Assembly: GCF_000281085.1 (NCBI RefSeq) | Contig: NZ_AJWM01000048.1 | Coordinates: 62,001-126,000 of the forward strand | Source of the DNA: Catenovulum agarivorans YM01 | Lineage (GTDB): Bacteria > Pseudomonadota > Gammaproteobacteria > Enterobacterales > Alteromonadaceae | Reading direction: 5' to 3' | Length of the DNA: 64,000 nt | In this document: piece after piece, positions 1 to 9,417 of the stretch | How the letters are laid out: every line of letters begins with the position of its first letter | How positions within the stretch are numbered: position 1 is the stretch's first letter | Program-made: the position numbers and the translations under genes | Notes under the pieces: model-generated | What the model was told of the DNA's origin: nothing | Database searches by the model: none | Seen by the model: the letters and a program-made list of their open reading frames with translations, nothing else

Positions 1-785
1 TGTTAACTTGGTGGTGTTTATCAGGTGGAATACCTAAGTACCTTGAGTGGTTAACTGTATTTTCTCAAGAGCGCAATGATATATTTGAAGCTGTCATTTC
101 TGAATTCTCCCCCTTTGTAAAAGAGGGGACTCATAGACTTGTTGAAGACTTTGGCGCTGAACACAGAGTTTATTTCGATATTTTAGGTGCAATTGCTAAG
201 GGTAATACTAGCCGCAATAAAATAGAAAATTATCTGGGAATGGGGGTTGGTGTGCATCTTGAACATTTAGATGTTAACTTTGATGTGATTAGCAAAAACC
301 GCCCTATTACTTCAAAAGAAACGTCCCGAGACGTGCGCTACAGTATTACTGATCCATTTTTAAAATTTTGGTTTAGATTTATCCATGCCAACAAAAGTGC
401 TGTTGAAATGGAAAACTATGCTTACATTCAACGCCATATTCAGCGAGATTTTGAAGTTTATTCAGGCGGCGAACTAGAAGCTTTGTTTAAAGCTATTTTG
501 GTTGAGTCGAAACAATTTGGCCGTATTGGTGGCTATTGGGATGCAAAAGGCCAAAATGAAATAGATATTGTTGCCATCAACGATTTAGACAAACATATTT
601 TAATTGCTGAAGTTAAACGCCAGCACAAGAAATATAATCAGCAAAAGTTAATTGAAAAGTCTCAAGGTTTGTTACAAAAGCTTAAGCTGAAAGATTACAC
701 GGTGAGTTATCACGGATTTTCATTAGATAACATTCAAGAGGTAATGGCAGCCCCACCAGGACTCGAACCTGGATCGGTCGCTTAG
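1..785 (+). CDS. ATPase with DUF234-like C-terminal domain, 5' partial
   Basis: The frame is already open at the left edge (first full codon at position 3), so only about the last 260 codons are present. They start with SGGIPKYLEWL, the conserved end of the ATP-binding core of ATPase_2/DUF234 NTPases; the Walker motifs would lie further left. The C-terminal part has a PD-(D/E)XK-like pattern (NEIDIVA followed by IAEVKR). Family members are poorly understood and often found in accessory DNA. The last 13 or so codons (AAPPGLEPGSVA) are read from the antisense strand of a tRNA gene, so the natural stop was probably lost or lies where the tRNA now begins. Family call fairly sure, function unknown. 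Confidence 0.75.
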   Translation, partial: LTWWCLSGGIPKYLEWLTVFSQERNDIFEAVISEFSPFVKEGTHRLVEDFGAEHRVYFDILGAIAKGNTSRNKIENYLGMGVGVHLEHLDVNFDVISKNRPITSKETSRDVRYSITDPFLKFWFRFIHANKSAVEMENYAYIQRHIQRDFEVYSGGELEALFKAILVESKQFGRIGGYWDAKGQNEIDIVAINDLDKHILIAEVKRQHKKYNQQKLIEKSQGLLQKLKLKDYTVSYHGFSLDNIQEVMAAPPGLEPGSVA

Positions 786-820
786 GAGGCAACTGTTCTA
801 TCCTGTTGAACTATAGGGCC
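745..820 (-). tRNA. tRNA-Arg (anticodon CCT)
   Basis: The minus strand folds into a complete 76-nt cloverleaf with encoded CCA. The acceptor arm has a G-U first pair, then G-C, three C-G, T-G and A-T. The D stem is GTTC/GAAC. The anticodon stem GTTGC/GCGAC closes loop CTCCTAA, giving anticodon CCT. The T stem is CCAGG/CCTGG with loop TTCGAGT. It reads the rare AGG arginine codon. Its 3' end points left, into the ATPase gene, which overlaps it by 41 bp. Confidence 0.95.
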
Positions 821-914
821 ATTTTGTGCCCTTTAGTATACTTATTTTTCCACAGTGTTGAACCCATTGTTTAACGAATTTACTTGGTGTTTGGGCTAAT
901 TTTTACTTTACCAT

Positions 915-970
915 GTTAGCCATATAGCTAACTTTGGGTTTTTTTATGACTATGTTAGCCATATGGCTAA
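915..970. promoter_or_regulatory. Two tandem operator-like palindromes
   Basis: TTAGCCATATAGCTAA (916-931, one mismatched pair; flanks extend it to 18 bp) is followed by TTAGCCATATGGCTAA (955-970, a perfect 16-bp palindrome). The starts are 39 bp apart. Paired near-identical palindromes are the usual form of an operator for a dimeric DNA-binding protein. They lie 60-120 bp upstream of the trpS -10 box. No regulator gene is in the window that obviously goes with them. They could be the operator of a lost neighbouring gene, such as an antitoxin, or control trpS. Confidence 0.5.
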
Positions 971-1031
971 TGTGGTTTGTCTAAATGCTTTTTATCTCTT
1001 GCTGAAATCTCGCATCTTCAAGTAGCTTGGG

Positions 1032-1037
1032 TATATA
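1032..1037 (+). promoter_or_regulatory. Candidate -10 box of trpS
   Basis: A perfect TATAAT lies 54 bp before the trpS start. I see no good -35 box at 16-18 bp. Transcription from here would start near 1044, which excludes the upstream in-frame ATG at 1038. Confidence 0.4.
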
Positions 1038-1091
1038 ATGCCTTTCATAACTTGCAAATTTCAGTACAAGATTCAGATTATAGAGGAAAAT

Positions 1092-2102
1092 ATGACTAAA
1101 CCTGTGGTTTTTAGTGGTGCGCAGCCAAGTGGTGAGTTAACAATTGGTAATTACATGGGCGCGTTGCGTCAATGGGCCAGTATGCAGGGTGAATACGATT
1201 GTTTATTTTCAATTGTAGATTTACACGCTATTACTGTGCGCCAAGAGCCAGAAAAGTTACGTAACGCTTGTTTAGATGGTTTAGCTTTATATTTGGCCTG
1301 TGGCATTGACCCTGAAAAAAGCACCATATTTTTGCAGTCACATGTGCCTCAGCATACTCAATTGGCGTGGGCGCTTAACTGTTATACTCAAATGGGTGAG
1401 TTAAATCGTATGACTCAGTTTAAAGACAAGTCAGCGAAAAATGAGAATAATATCAACGCAGGTTTGTTTGCTTATCCAACTTTAATGGCTGCAGATATTT
1501 TATTGTATCAAGCTGACCAGGTGCCAGTGGGTAATGACCAAAAGCAACATTTAGAGTTAAGCCGTGATATCGCTACTCGTTTTAATAACGCCTATGGTGA
1601 GGTATTTAAGGTGCCTGAGCCTTATATTCCTGAAACCGGTGCGCGTATTATGAGTTTGTTAGAGCCGACGAAAAAAATGTCTAAGTCGGATGATAATCCG
1701 GGTAATTTTGTTGGTTTGTTAGAAGATCCGAAAAAAATCACTAAAAAAATTAAACGTGCGGTCACTGATTCAGATGAACAAGCGCGTATATATTTTGATG
1801 TGGAAGAAAAAGCTGGTGTGTCTAATTTATTAACTTTGTTGTCATGTGCAACAGGTAAGAGCATTGAAGCTTTAGTGCCTGAATATGAAGACAAAATGTA
1901 TGGTCATTTAAAGAAAGACACAGCAGAAGCCGTCGTGGCATTATTAGAGCCAATTCAAACAAGATTTGCAGAAATGCGCAGCCAGCAAGATTTCTTAAAT
2001 AAGGTGATGGCGCAAGGTGCTGAGCGAGCGTCAGAGCGCGCGCAAGTTATGCTTGATAAAGTTTATGACGCAATCGGCTTTATAGCAAAACCAAAAAACT
2101 AA
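1092..2102 (+). CDS. trpS: Tryptophan--tRNA ligase
   Basis: Cytosolic class I aminoacyl-tRNA synthetase that charges tRNA-Trp with tryptophan. The 336 aa match the usual 334-340. The N-terminus has [19 protein letters not shown], with TIGN as the HIGH-type signature, and the KMSKS loop is intact ([11 protein letters not shown]). I chose ATG 1092 because GAGGA sits 4 bases upstream and the protein then begins as in E. coli TrpS; an ATG at 1038 would add 18 unrelated residues. It stands alone here rather than in a dam-rpe-gph-trpS operon. Confidence 0.97.
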   Translation: MTKPVVFSGAQPSGELTIGNYMGALRQWASMQGEYDCLFSIVDLHAITVRQEPEKLRNACLDGLALYLACGIDPEKSTIFLQSHVPQHTQLAWALNCYTQMGELNRMTQFKDKSAKNENNINAGLFAYPTLMAADILLYQADQVPVGNDQKQHLELSRDIATRFNNAYGEVFKVPEPYIPETGARIMSLLEPTKKMSKSDDNPGNFVGLLEDPKKITKKIKRAVTDSDEQARIYFDVEEKAGVSNLLTLLSCATGKSIEALVPEYEDKMYGHLKKDTAEAVVALLEPIQTRFAEMRSQQDFLNKVMAQGAERASERAQVMLDKVYDAIGFIAKPKN

Positions 2103-2163
2103 GCTAAGCTTTAAGTTAAGCCACCGCACATATGGTGGCTAGATTAATTTATAGAGCACAATT

Positions 2164-3453
2164 ATGTTAGTTAAATGCTTGCGAACTGATCTTCTGGTCA
2201 TTTTGTTAATTTCTATTTTTTCTGCAGAAATCACAGCTAAAAGCAATACCCATATCTCTGGATTTGGCTCTATCGTTGGATATCATGCTGATGGCAGCGA
2301 ACTGGCTTTTCGCTCAAATATTGCCTCAAGTCATAGTGGTCAGCGTGGAGAAATTGAGTTTTTAGATTTGAGTTTAGTGGGGTTTCAGCTCAATCATCAA
2401 TTTAATGCGAATTGGGAGCTTGTTGGCCAACTTGTTGTGCGCAGTGAACCGACAGAAGATGTAACTGATCGAATAAAACTTTTTACGCTGAATTATAGTC
2501 CTAACGCTGACTGGTTAATTAGAGTTGGCCGCTTCTCTCCAAAGTTATACTTATTAAGCGATACGCGCTTTATTGGATATGCACAAGACTCGATTTATCC
2601 AGTTCATGATTTTTATGCGCAAATTCCACTCACGAGTATCGACGGTTTTGATATTGGCTATCAAAAACGTTTTGGCAGTATTTTATTTACTGCCAATGCC
2701 TACAGCGGTGTAGCTGATATATGGGCCGGCATTGATGGTGCGAGTGTTATTACTTCGTTAAAGGATATTTTAGGCGCTAATTTAGGTTTTGAATATGAGA
2801 GTTGGTTGGTTAGGTTTGGTTATACTCAGGCCTCGCATGATGGTTTTGGTGTAGATCAACGTGTTGAGCAATTTCTAACAAGCTTAGCCTTCCCTCCAGC
2901 GGAATTTGGTGTTGCAGGCTGGACTGACGCTCTGGCAATGTATGATGCTTATAAGATTAAAGATACTAAATTTTCATACTCATCATTGGCATTTGAGTAC
3001 AACCACTTTGACGGTTTATTGCGTGGCGAGTTAGGTAAATTGTCGACCGACTCTTATTTAGCGCCGGATACCACTGCTGGGTATTTACAATATTCTTATC
3101 GAATTGACAAGTTTGCTCCTTTTATCATTGTATCTGCTATTCATTCTGAAGATGGGTATAAACCACAAACTTTGCCAGGTGCAGAGTTGTTGGCGGTTTG
3201 GTCGCAGGTGACCCAATCTGATTTTGCAGCCTCGTTTAATGCGCTGGAGCAATCGCTTAATATAAAATTTGAACAACAAAGTATTGCCTTTGGCGCTCGG
3301 TTAGATTTGTTTGCGGACGTGGCTTTTAAAGTGCAGTTTGAACGCAATTGGGTTGGTCAAAATGGTGGTGGTTTATGGATTCGAGAATCTATTTCCAGTA
3401 ATGCTGCAACCACCATTGATACACTGACTTTTGGTATAGATTGGGTGTTTTAA
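2164..3453 (+). CDS. Porin-like outer-membrane beta-barrel protein
   Basis: 429 aa with a signal peptide (about residues 1-25, ending near ITAKS). The rest alternates short amphipathic strands rich in aromatic and glycine residues and ends in phenylalanine (FGIDWVF), as expected for an outer-membrane barrel inserted by BAM. No pore specificity can be read. It ends 1 base before a small periplasmic protein gene, so the two are surely co-transcribed. In related bacteria such porin-like proteins are found next to short phosphate-binding-protein-like genes and signalling genes. Sure of the barrel, unsure of its function. Confidence 0.7.
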   Translation: MLVKCLRTDLLVILLISIFSAEITAKSNTHISGFGSIVGYHADGSELAFRSNIASSHSGQRGEIEFLDLSLVGFQLNHQFNANWELVGQLVVRSEPTEDVTDRIKLFTLNYSPNADWLIRVGRFSPKLYLLSDTRFIGYAQDSIYPVHDFYAQIPLTSIDGFDIGYQKRFGSILFTANAYSGVADIWAGIDGASVITSLKDILGANLGFEYESWLVRFGYTQASHDGFGVDQRVEQFLTSLAFPPAEFGVAGWTDALAMYDAYKIKDTKFSYSSLAFEYNHFDGLLRGELGKLSTDSYLAPDTTAGYLQYSYRIDKFAPFIIVSAIHSEDGYKPQTLPGAELLAVWSQVTQSDFAASFNALEQSLNIKFEQQSIAFGARLDLFADVAFKVQFERNWVGQNGGGLWIRESISSNAATTIDTLTFGIDWVF

Positions 3454-3454
3454 T

Positions 3455-3880
3455 ATGCAAAAGCTTACCCAAAAAATACTAGCAGCTTCTATCTTTTTAT
3501 CCTGTAGTTATGGTGCGGCTGCAGAGTTGGTGGTTGTGGTAAATAAAGCAAATCCAATCCATGAACTTAGCTTAACTAATGTTGTTGATATATACACAGG
3601 TCGTTATATGGCTTTCCCCAATGGAATCTCTGCCGAGCCCGTTGATTTACCAAACGAATCTAGCGAAAAAGAAAATTTCTATTATCAAGCGACAGGTCTA
3701 TCGCTTGCTAAAATAAATAGTTATTGGGCAAGACTTAAATTTACGGGTCGTTATTTACCACCTATCCAACTAGAAACACCTGAGAATGCCTTGAACTATG
3801 TTCAACGAAACACTAACGCTGTCGCTTATGTAGACGAAAAATATGTAACAGGTCAAGTTAAAATTGTTTATCGTTTTTAG
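3455..3880 (+). CDS. Small periplasmic substrate-binding-like protein (PBP-like, one lobe)
   Basis: 141 aa with a signal peptide ending about AAAE. The body resembles the first lobe of phosphate-type (PstS-like) binding proteins: a hydrophobic strand (ELVVVVNKANP), the LTNVVDIYTGRYMAFPNG segment, and a late YVQRNTNAVAYVDEKY region. These short proteins lack the second lobe and are usually not transporter subunits. It follows the barrel gene by one base. Its stop codon overlaps the convergent diguanylate cyclase gene by 4 bp. A role as periplasmic sensor for that cyclase is a guess from position only. Confidence 0.65.
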   Translation: MQKLTQKILAASIFLSCSYGAAAELVVVVNKANPIHELSLTNVVDIYTGRYMAFPNGISAEPVDLPNESSEKENFYYQATGLSLAKINSYWARLKFTGRYLPPIQLETPENALNYVQRNTNAVAYVDEKYVTGQVKIVYRF

Positions 3881-5448
3881 TCTTGCCACTGATAAATAGC
3901 GTAAGCGTTTTTGCCTTGTTTTTTAACTTGGTACATAGCGTGATCTGCATGATCAAATAATTTGTCGAAATCTTTACCTGATTGTGGATAAAGTGCAACC
4001 CCAATACTACAACCTATATACGCGATGTTTTGTTCATCTAATGGAATAGACACGGCAGTTGCTTGTACTAACTTTTCAGCAATAATTTCGACTTCGGCAC
4101 GATTGACGTTAGTTAAAATAATTAAAAACTCATCACCACCCCAGCGGCAGACTATGTCGGATTTACGCGTCAGTTTACGGTATCTATTGGCAACTTCTAT
4201 TAATACAGTGTCACCGGCATCATGACCATAGGTGTCATTAACGGCTTTGAAGCCGTCAAGGTCTATCAGCAGTAGGGCAAACTCCGGGGTAAGTTCGTTT
4301 GAATCGAGGATTTTTTCGATTATACGCCGTGCTGAGCGACGGTTTTTTAGGTGGGTGAGGGTGTCGTGATCGGCCTCAAATTCAGTTAACAGGAGTTTTT
4401 GTCTGGCTTCAGTAATATCGCTGATAATCACGAAAATATTAATTTCGCCGAACATATTCTCTGCTTTGTTATAGGTGAGGTTAAACCATTGTGCTTCCAT
4501 GTCGGTGTCACTTGGTTTTCGGACTTCGATCTCAATGGTTTGTGAGGTGTTGAGTTTTGGGAAATCGAGAATTTTTTGTTTAATTTCGTCAACTTCAAAA
4601 GAAATTTTTTCTAACCAGTGACTATCGTAAATTACTTCGTGGTGGCCGCTATTCTTTAGCCACAGCTCTTTAAATTTAGGGTTAACCGACAGTAAGTTGA
4701 GGTTTTCATCGGTTACAACCAGTGCATTGGTTGAAATGTCACAAATCATCTTAAAGTTGCTGGCGAGTTTTTCTTTTTGTGCCGACAAATTGCGCTCGTG
4801 TTGTAAACGCTCATCGAGTTTGGCGAGCATTTTATTAACTATGCTACGAATTAGCCCAAGCTCATCATTACGAGATTGTTTTTTTAGCTTGTCTGTTTCT
4901 TCGTGTGTAAAGTCTATGTTTTCTAGCTCGTCTGCCAGCATAGCAATAGGGTGCGAAACCAATACATAAGTTGTGAATAAGGTACAAATCGCTATGATAA
5001 AAACTATGGTAAAAATATTAATTATGGTGCTGGTAACTTGGGTTAATACCTTGTCTTTGACAGAATTGGTATTTTTGTATATCAGCAAGGTTCCTATTTT
5101 TTCGTTGGCATTAAATGGTGAGTACAAAGGCTCAGAATATAGCTGGTTTTGGTTGCAATGAATACCACGCGCTTGTTTAAGTTTTGGGCTGGTAATGTCG
5201 GCGCATTCAACCACTGCATTTTTTAATAAACCAGATATAACGTCGTTTGCTAAGGGTTCATCATTTAAATAAGCTGCGGCTGATGCGGTATTGTATACAG
5301 TTGCGGCAAGCGACTTTATTGTTTTATCTGCCTCTTGCTGATTGCTTTTTAAGATATGTGAATACGACAGCAAGGAAATAAGTATGCTGGAAACAATTGC
5401 GACTAGAGCGACGAGTAGGGTTAGTTTTATGTTTATTTTCATACTCAT
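3877..5448 (-). CDS. Membrane diguanylate cyclase (HAMP-PAS-GGDEF)
   Basis: 523 aa. An N-terminal membrane helix (about 8-30), a periplasmic sensor loop of about 110 residues with one Cys pair, a second helix (about 140-165), a HAMP-like linker, a PAS-like domain (about 230-340) and a C-terminal GGDEF domain. The active site is intact (RWGGDEFLII) and an inhibitory RxxD site (RKSD) lies five residues before it, so it should make cyclic di-GMP with product inhibition. Convergent with the porin/PBP pair, overlapping by 4 bp. The ligand is unknown. Confidence 0.9.
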   Translation of the reverse strand: MSMKINIKLTLLVALVAIVSSILISLLSYSHILKSNQQEADKTIKSLAATVYNTASAAAYLNDEPLANDVISGLLKNAVVECADITSPKLKQARGIHCNQNQLYSEPLYSPFNANEKIGTLLIYKNTNSVKDKVLTQVTSTIINIFTIVFIIAICTLFTTYVLVSHPIAMLADELENIDFTHEETDKLKKQSRNDELGLIRSIVNKMLAKLDERLQHERNLSAQKEKLASNFKMICDISTNALVVTDENLNLLSVNPKFKELWLKNSGHHEVIYDSHWLEKISFEVDEIKQKILDFPKLNTSQTIEIEVRKPSDTDMEAQWFNLTYNKAENMFGEINIFVIISDITEARQKLLLTEFEADHDTLTHLKNRRSARRIIEKILDSNELTPEFALLLIDLDGFKAVNDTYGHDAGDTVLIEVANRYRKLTRKSDIVCRWGGDEFLIILTNVNRAEVEIIAEKLVQATAVSIPLDEQNIAYIGCSIGVALYPQSGKDFDKLFDHADHAMYQVKKQGKNAYAIYQWQD

Positions 5449-5640
5449 GATACAGCTTTATAGGTTACCTTCGCTTTATATACAACTGGCATGTACTTAA
5501 TATAGCCTAATTCAAACAATAGCGGAGTTTAATTTGATGGAATTTATTCACGTATTAAATAGAAAAGCTTTTCATTTTATTCGTTTATTTTTGTAAATTG
5601 TTCGTCCTTTGTATCCCTCGATATCTAAAGAGATGAGCTA

Positions 5641-5676
5641 TATGCCCTTGAATTCATTACTGACAACAAGGGCATA
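5641..5676 (-). terminator. Hairpin after the opp-pepF operon
   Basis: TATGCCCTTG (5641-5650) pairs perfectly with CAAGGGCATA (5667-5676) around a 16-nt loop. It lies 45 bp past the pepF stop. There is no strong T tract, so it may be a stability hairpin or a weak terminator. Confidence 0.4.
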
Positions 5677-5721
5677 CTTAGTTGACTATGGCTCAATTTA
5701 AAGCCAATAGCAATTATCTTG

Positions 5722-7656
5722 CTACTTGGCTAAAATTCGTTCCATTTCGTCCATTATATTGTTCATACGCTTGACCAAAGCTCGATAAGGTTCGGCTGTC
5801 GCCATATCTACCCCAGCAGTTTTCATCAAATCATACGGATAATCAGAACCGCCTGCTTTTAGCATATCAATATAGGCATCTCGAGCTTGGATATCACCAT
5901 GACCAATTTTTTCAGCTAGGCCTGCTGCGGCTGCAATTGAAGTCGCATATTGGAACACATAAAAATCGTAGTAGAAATGTGGAATATATGCCCATTCCAT
6001 TGCGTAGGCATCGTCAATTGTCATTACGCCTTGGTCATGGCCGTGATAACGCTTCAACAGCTCTAGGTACATTTCAGACAATTTAGCTCCGGTTAAGATT
6101 TCACCCGCTTCGGCTGCATCATTAATTTTAAGCTCAAACTCTGCAAACATGGTTTGGCGGAAAAAAGTACCACGTAGTGCTTCTAATCCTATACCTAAAT
6201 AGTAAAGCTTTTCTTGGTCGGTTTGTGCTTCGCTGATCACCATATCTTCCAATAGCATTTCATTCATAATTGAGGCTGTTTCTGCAATAAAGGTTGCGTA
6301 ACCAGCTGTTTCCCATGGTTGGGTTTTATTACTCAATACAGAATGCACCGCATGCCCATATTCGTGTGCAAAGGTTGACGCACTCTGGAAATCATCATTA
6401 TGGTTTAATAATACATAAGGGTGAACATCATAAGCTGCGCCAAACATGTATGCACCCGAGCGTTTACCTTCTTGTGGGTAAACATGCATCCAACGTCCTT
6501 CTACACCTTTATCGTATGCTGCTAAAAACTCTGCCCCTAGCGGTTTTAGTGCCCGGCGTGTAATGGCAATTGAGTCTTCAATGCTATAAGTTTTGTCTAA
6601 TTCTACCAATGGTGGGTAAATGTCAAAGTAACGCATATCATCTTCAATATTCAACATGCGTTTTCGCAACTTAAAGTAACGGTGCAAGGTTGGTAAAGCA
6701 TCATTTACTTCTTTAATTAATGTGCGGTAAACCGTTTCTGGCATATTGTCACCAAACAAGGCTCGGCTTACTGAAGTCTCATGGTTTCTCACTTGTGTAT
6801 GAAATACTAAACCTTGAATATGCGAGTTTAGAATACTACCAAGTGTGGCTTCATAGTCTTTCCACGTACCCCAGAAAGTTTCAAAGACTTTTTGTCTGTC
6901 TTCACGTGAGCTAGCTTGGCGCAATTTTGAGTAACCAGCTTGATTTAGTAACTGGGTTTCACCTGTGCTTAGCGTGATTTCTGGCCAAGGTAAGTTAGCA
7001 TTGGCGAGCACTGAGTAAATAGAATTTGGTGCACTGGTTAGTTTGCCTGTTTTGGCCAGTACAGCTTCGACTTCTTGGCTTAAAGTATGTGGGCTATTAC
7101 GGAGAGTATTCTCTAATGAGTGCTGGTGTACTTTAAGTCTTGGCTCTTGCTTAAGAAATTGGCGGATTTTCTTTTCACCAATTGCCAGTATTTCAGGGCT
7201 ATACCAACTTACTGCTGCTGAAAGATCGCTGAGTAAAGCTTTAGCTAGTTGTCGGCGTTCTTCATTTTCTGCAACTTTTAGATTTTCATCGGCTTTTAAT
7301 GTTGCGTATACCAATAAGCGCACGGCATCTTTATAAACAGCAGATATTTCATTGCTCGCAATCAGTAAAGATTGAGCATTTTTACCTAAGCTGCCTTGTA
7401 GCGCCTTGAGTTTATCTATCTCGCCTTTAGTTTTACTATGGCTTTGCTGCCATTGTTCATCGCTAGCGTATAAATCTGTTAAGTCCCATATATATTTTTC
7501 ATCTACTACTTTGGCTGATTTTTCTTTTTTGGCCGCCGAGATGGTTTGTTGGTTCGCTGGTTCACTTGCGCTTTCGGAACCTGAAAGCGCACTTGTTTGC
7601 GAACAAGCGGTTAATAAGTTGGCGCTGATAATTAAACTAAGGAGCTTAAGTTTCAT
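5722..7656 (-). CDS. pepF: Oligoendopeptidase F (M3B metallopeptidase), predicted lipoprotein
   Basis: 644 aa zinc oligopeptidase that cuts short peptides. The M3 signature HEYGHAVHS carries the zinc ligands HExxH, with the third ligand expected in the downstream AETASIMNE helix. Unlike classic cytosolic PepF, it begins with a lipoprotein signal (about 15 hydrophobic residues, then LLTAC), so the mature enzyme should be membrane-anchored outside the cytoplasm. ATG 7656 is chosen because AAGGA lies 10 bases before it; an ATG at 7665 would sit on top of that site. Last gene of the opp operon, 27 bp after oppDF, which suggests it supplies or trims peptides for import. Confidence 0.92.
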   Translation of the reverse strand: MKLKLLSLIISANLLTACSQTSALSGSESASEPANQQTISAAKKEKSAKVVDEKYIWDLTDLYASDEQWQQSHSKTKGEIDKLKALQGSLGKNAQSLLIASNEISAVYKDAVRLLVYATLKADENLKVAENEERRQLAKALLSDLSAAVSWYSPEILAIGEKKIRQFLKQEPRLKVHQHSLENTLRNSPHTLSQEVEAVLAKTGKLTSAPNSIYSVLANANLPWPEITLSTGETQLLNQAGYSKLRQASSREDRQKVFETFWGTWKDYEATLGSILNSHIQGLVFHTQVRNHETSVSRALFGDNMPETVYRTLIKEVNDALPTLHRYFKLRKRMLNIEDDMRYFDIYPPLVELDKTYSIEDSIAITRRALKPLGAEFLAAYDKGVEGRWMHVYPQEGKRSGAYMFGAAYDVHPYVLLNHNDDFQSASTFAHEYGHAVHSVLSNKTQPWETAGYATFIAETASIMNEMLLEDMVISEAQTDQEKLYYLGIGLEALRGTFFRQTMFAEFELKINDAAEAGEILTGAKLSEMYLELLKRYHGHDQGVMTIDDAYAMEWAYIPHFYYDFYVFQYATSIAAAAGLAEKIGHGDIQARDAYIDMLKAGGSDYPYDLMKTAGVDMATAEPYRALVKRMNNIMDEMERILAK

Positions 7657-7683
7657 TGTTATCATTTCCTTGTATTTTGTTTG

Positions 7684-9402
7684 TTAACCTGAGTAGTCTA
7701 AAACCGTTTTGTTTTTTTCTATGTTTGGATCTGGGATCGGCACGGCCGACAATAAAGCTTTAGTATAGTCATGTTGTGGTGCAGCATAGAGTTGTTCGGC
7801 ATCTTCCAACTCTACTTTGTTCCCTTTATACATGACCAACACACGATCTGAAATATGTTTAACCACAGCGAGATCATGCGCGATAAAGATTAAACTTATA
7901 CCTAACTCTTGTTGGAGCTGTTTAAGTAAATTAATTACCTGCGCTTGAATCGATACATCTAGTGCTGATACAGGTTCATCACAAACGATCAATTTCGGCT
8001 CTAATATTAACGCTCTTGCAATTCCAATACGCTGACATTGGCCACCAGAAAATTCATGTGGATAGCGATTGATAAGGTCGGGTTTTAAACCGACTTTGTT
8101 CATCATAGTTTGCACTTTTTGTTTGCGCTGACTACGGGTCAATTCTGGATAATAAGTTTTCAGTGGCTCTGCAACAATTTCCCCAACTGTCATTCTTGGG
8201 TTGAGTGAACCGAGCGGATCTTGAAATATCATTTGAATATTCTGTCGCTCAGCTCGCCATGCTTGTTTGTCAAACTGAGTTACATCTTGTCCTTGCCAGA
8301 TTACTTTACCTGCTGTTGGTTTAATCAAGCCGATAATAGCGCGTGCTAGGGTTGATTTGCCGCTGCCTGATTCGCCAACTATACCCAAGGTTTCACCCGC
8401 ATTGACTTGGAAAGAAATACCGTCAACTGCTTTTAAGGTTTCAGCTTTGCTCCAAGGTAACGCGTTTTTTGCAGCAATTGAAAAGTGCACTTTAATATCT
8501 TGAACATCGAGCAACACAGAGCTGTGGTCGTGTTGTTTTTTCGCTGCGGTTACGTCTAAAGAGGCGTGTTGACTTGCTGTTGTTGCGTGTTCGGTTAATG
8601 TTGGTAGAGACGCCAACTTTTTGTCTAGCCTAGGTACGGCTTGTAACAGGCGCTGGGTATATGGATGTTGAGCTCGGTAAAAAATATCATCAGCACTAGC
8701 GTACTCTTGCATTTCACCATTGTTCATTACCAATACATTTTGACAAATACCGGCTACTACACCTAAGTCGTGGGTGATCATGATAATTGCAGTATTAAAC
8801 TCATTTTGTAGCTCGCGCAATAACTGCATTATTTTCGCTTGCACTGTTACATCTAACGCTGTGCTCGGCTCGTCGGCAATTAAGAGTTTAGGCTTACATA
8901 ATAGTGCCATTGCTATCATTACACGTTGGCACATACCACCAGAAAATTCGTGTGGATATTGACCCATGCGTTGTTTCGCATGCGGAATTTTAACCGCATC
9001 TAACATGGCGAGTGCTTCATTATAAGCTTGTTGTTTAGACAAACCTTTGTGCAGTCTGAGTACCTCAATTAATTGTTCGCCTATTTTCATGTAAGGATTA
9101 AGCGATGTCATAGGATCTTGAAAGATCATTGAGATTTGTTTGCTACGAATTTGATTTAAGCTGTGTTCGTCTAGATTAAGTAGTTGTTGTTCGCCAAACA
9201 GTGCTGAACCAGTGACAATAGCGTTCGCTGGCTGTAAACCCATTAGTGCAAATGCTGTTTGGCTTTTACCTGAGCCTGATTCTCCAACTATGCCTAAAGT
9301 TTCACCTTGGTTTATGCTAAAACTTAGATTGTTAACCGCGGTAACTGTACCTTCTGGCGTGGTAAATTTAACGTGTAAATCTGTAACTTTAAGTAGTGAC
9401 AT
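7684..9402 (-). CDS. Oligopeptide ABC transporter, fused double ATPase
   Basis: 572 aa with two complete ABC ATPase domains, so one chain replaces the usual OppD and OppF. Domain 1 (about 1-260) has Walker A GESGSGKSQ, signature FSGGMCQR and Walker B LLIADEPS. Domain 2 (about 295-560) has GESGSGKST, FSGGQCQR and LIVCDEPV. Each is followed by the Opp-type C-terminal extension (YTQRLLQAVP; YTKALLSAVP). The architecture matches YejF/GsiA-type fused ATPases. It powers the permeases encoded just upstream in the operon (gap 15 bp). Confidence 0.95.
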   Translation of the reverse strand: MSLLKVTDLHVKFTTPEGTVTAVNNLSFSINQGETLGIVGESGSGKSQTAFALMGLQPANAIVTGSALFGEQQLLNLDEHSLNQIRSKQISMIFQDPMTSLNPYMKIGEQLIEVLRLHKGLSKQQAYNEALAMLDAVKIPHAKQRMGQYPHEFSGGMCQRVMIAMALLCKPKLLIADEPSTALDVTVQAKIMQLLRELQNEFNTAIIMITHDLGVVAGICQNVLVMNNGEMQEYASADDIFYRAQHPYTQRLLQAVPRLDKKLASLPTLTEHATTASQHASLDVTAAKKQHDHSSVLLDVQDIKVHFSIAAKNALPWSKAETLKAVDGISFQVNAGETLGIVGESGSGKSTLARAIIGLIKPTAGKVIWQGQDVTQFDKQAWRAERQNIQMIFQDPLGSLNPRMTVGEIVAEPLKTYYPELTRSQRKQKVQTMMNKVGLKPDLINRYPHEFSGGQCQRIGIARALILEPKLIVCDEPVSALDVSIQAQVINLLKQLQQELGISLIFIAHDLAVVKHISDRVLVMYKGNKVELEDAEQLYAAPQHDYTKALLSAVPIPDPNIEKNKTVLDYSG

Positions 9403-9417
9403 CTGCTGCTCCTTAGC

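Noticed and set aside
1038-1091. Longer TrpS start at ATG 1038
   Set aside because: It overlaps the -10 box and lacks an SD; the ATG at 1092 gives the family N-terminus.
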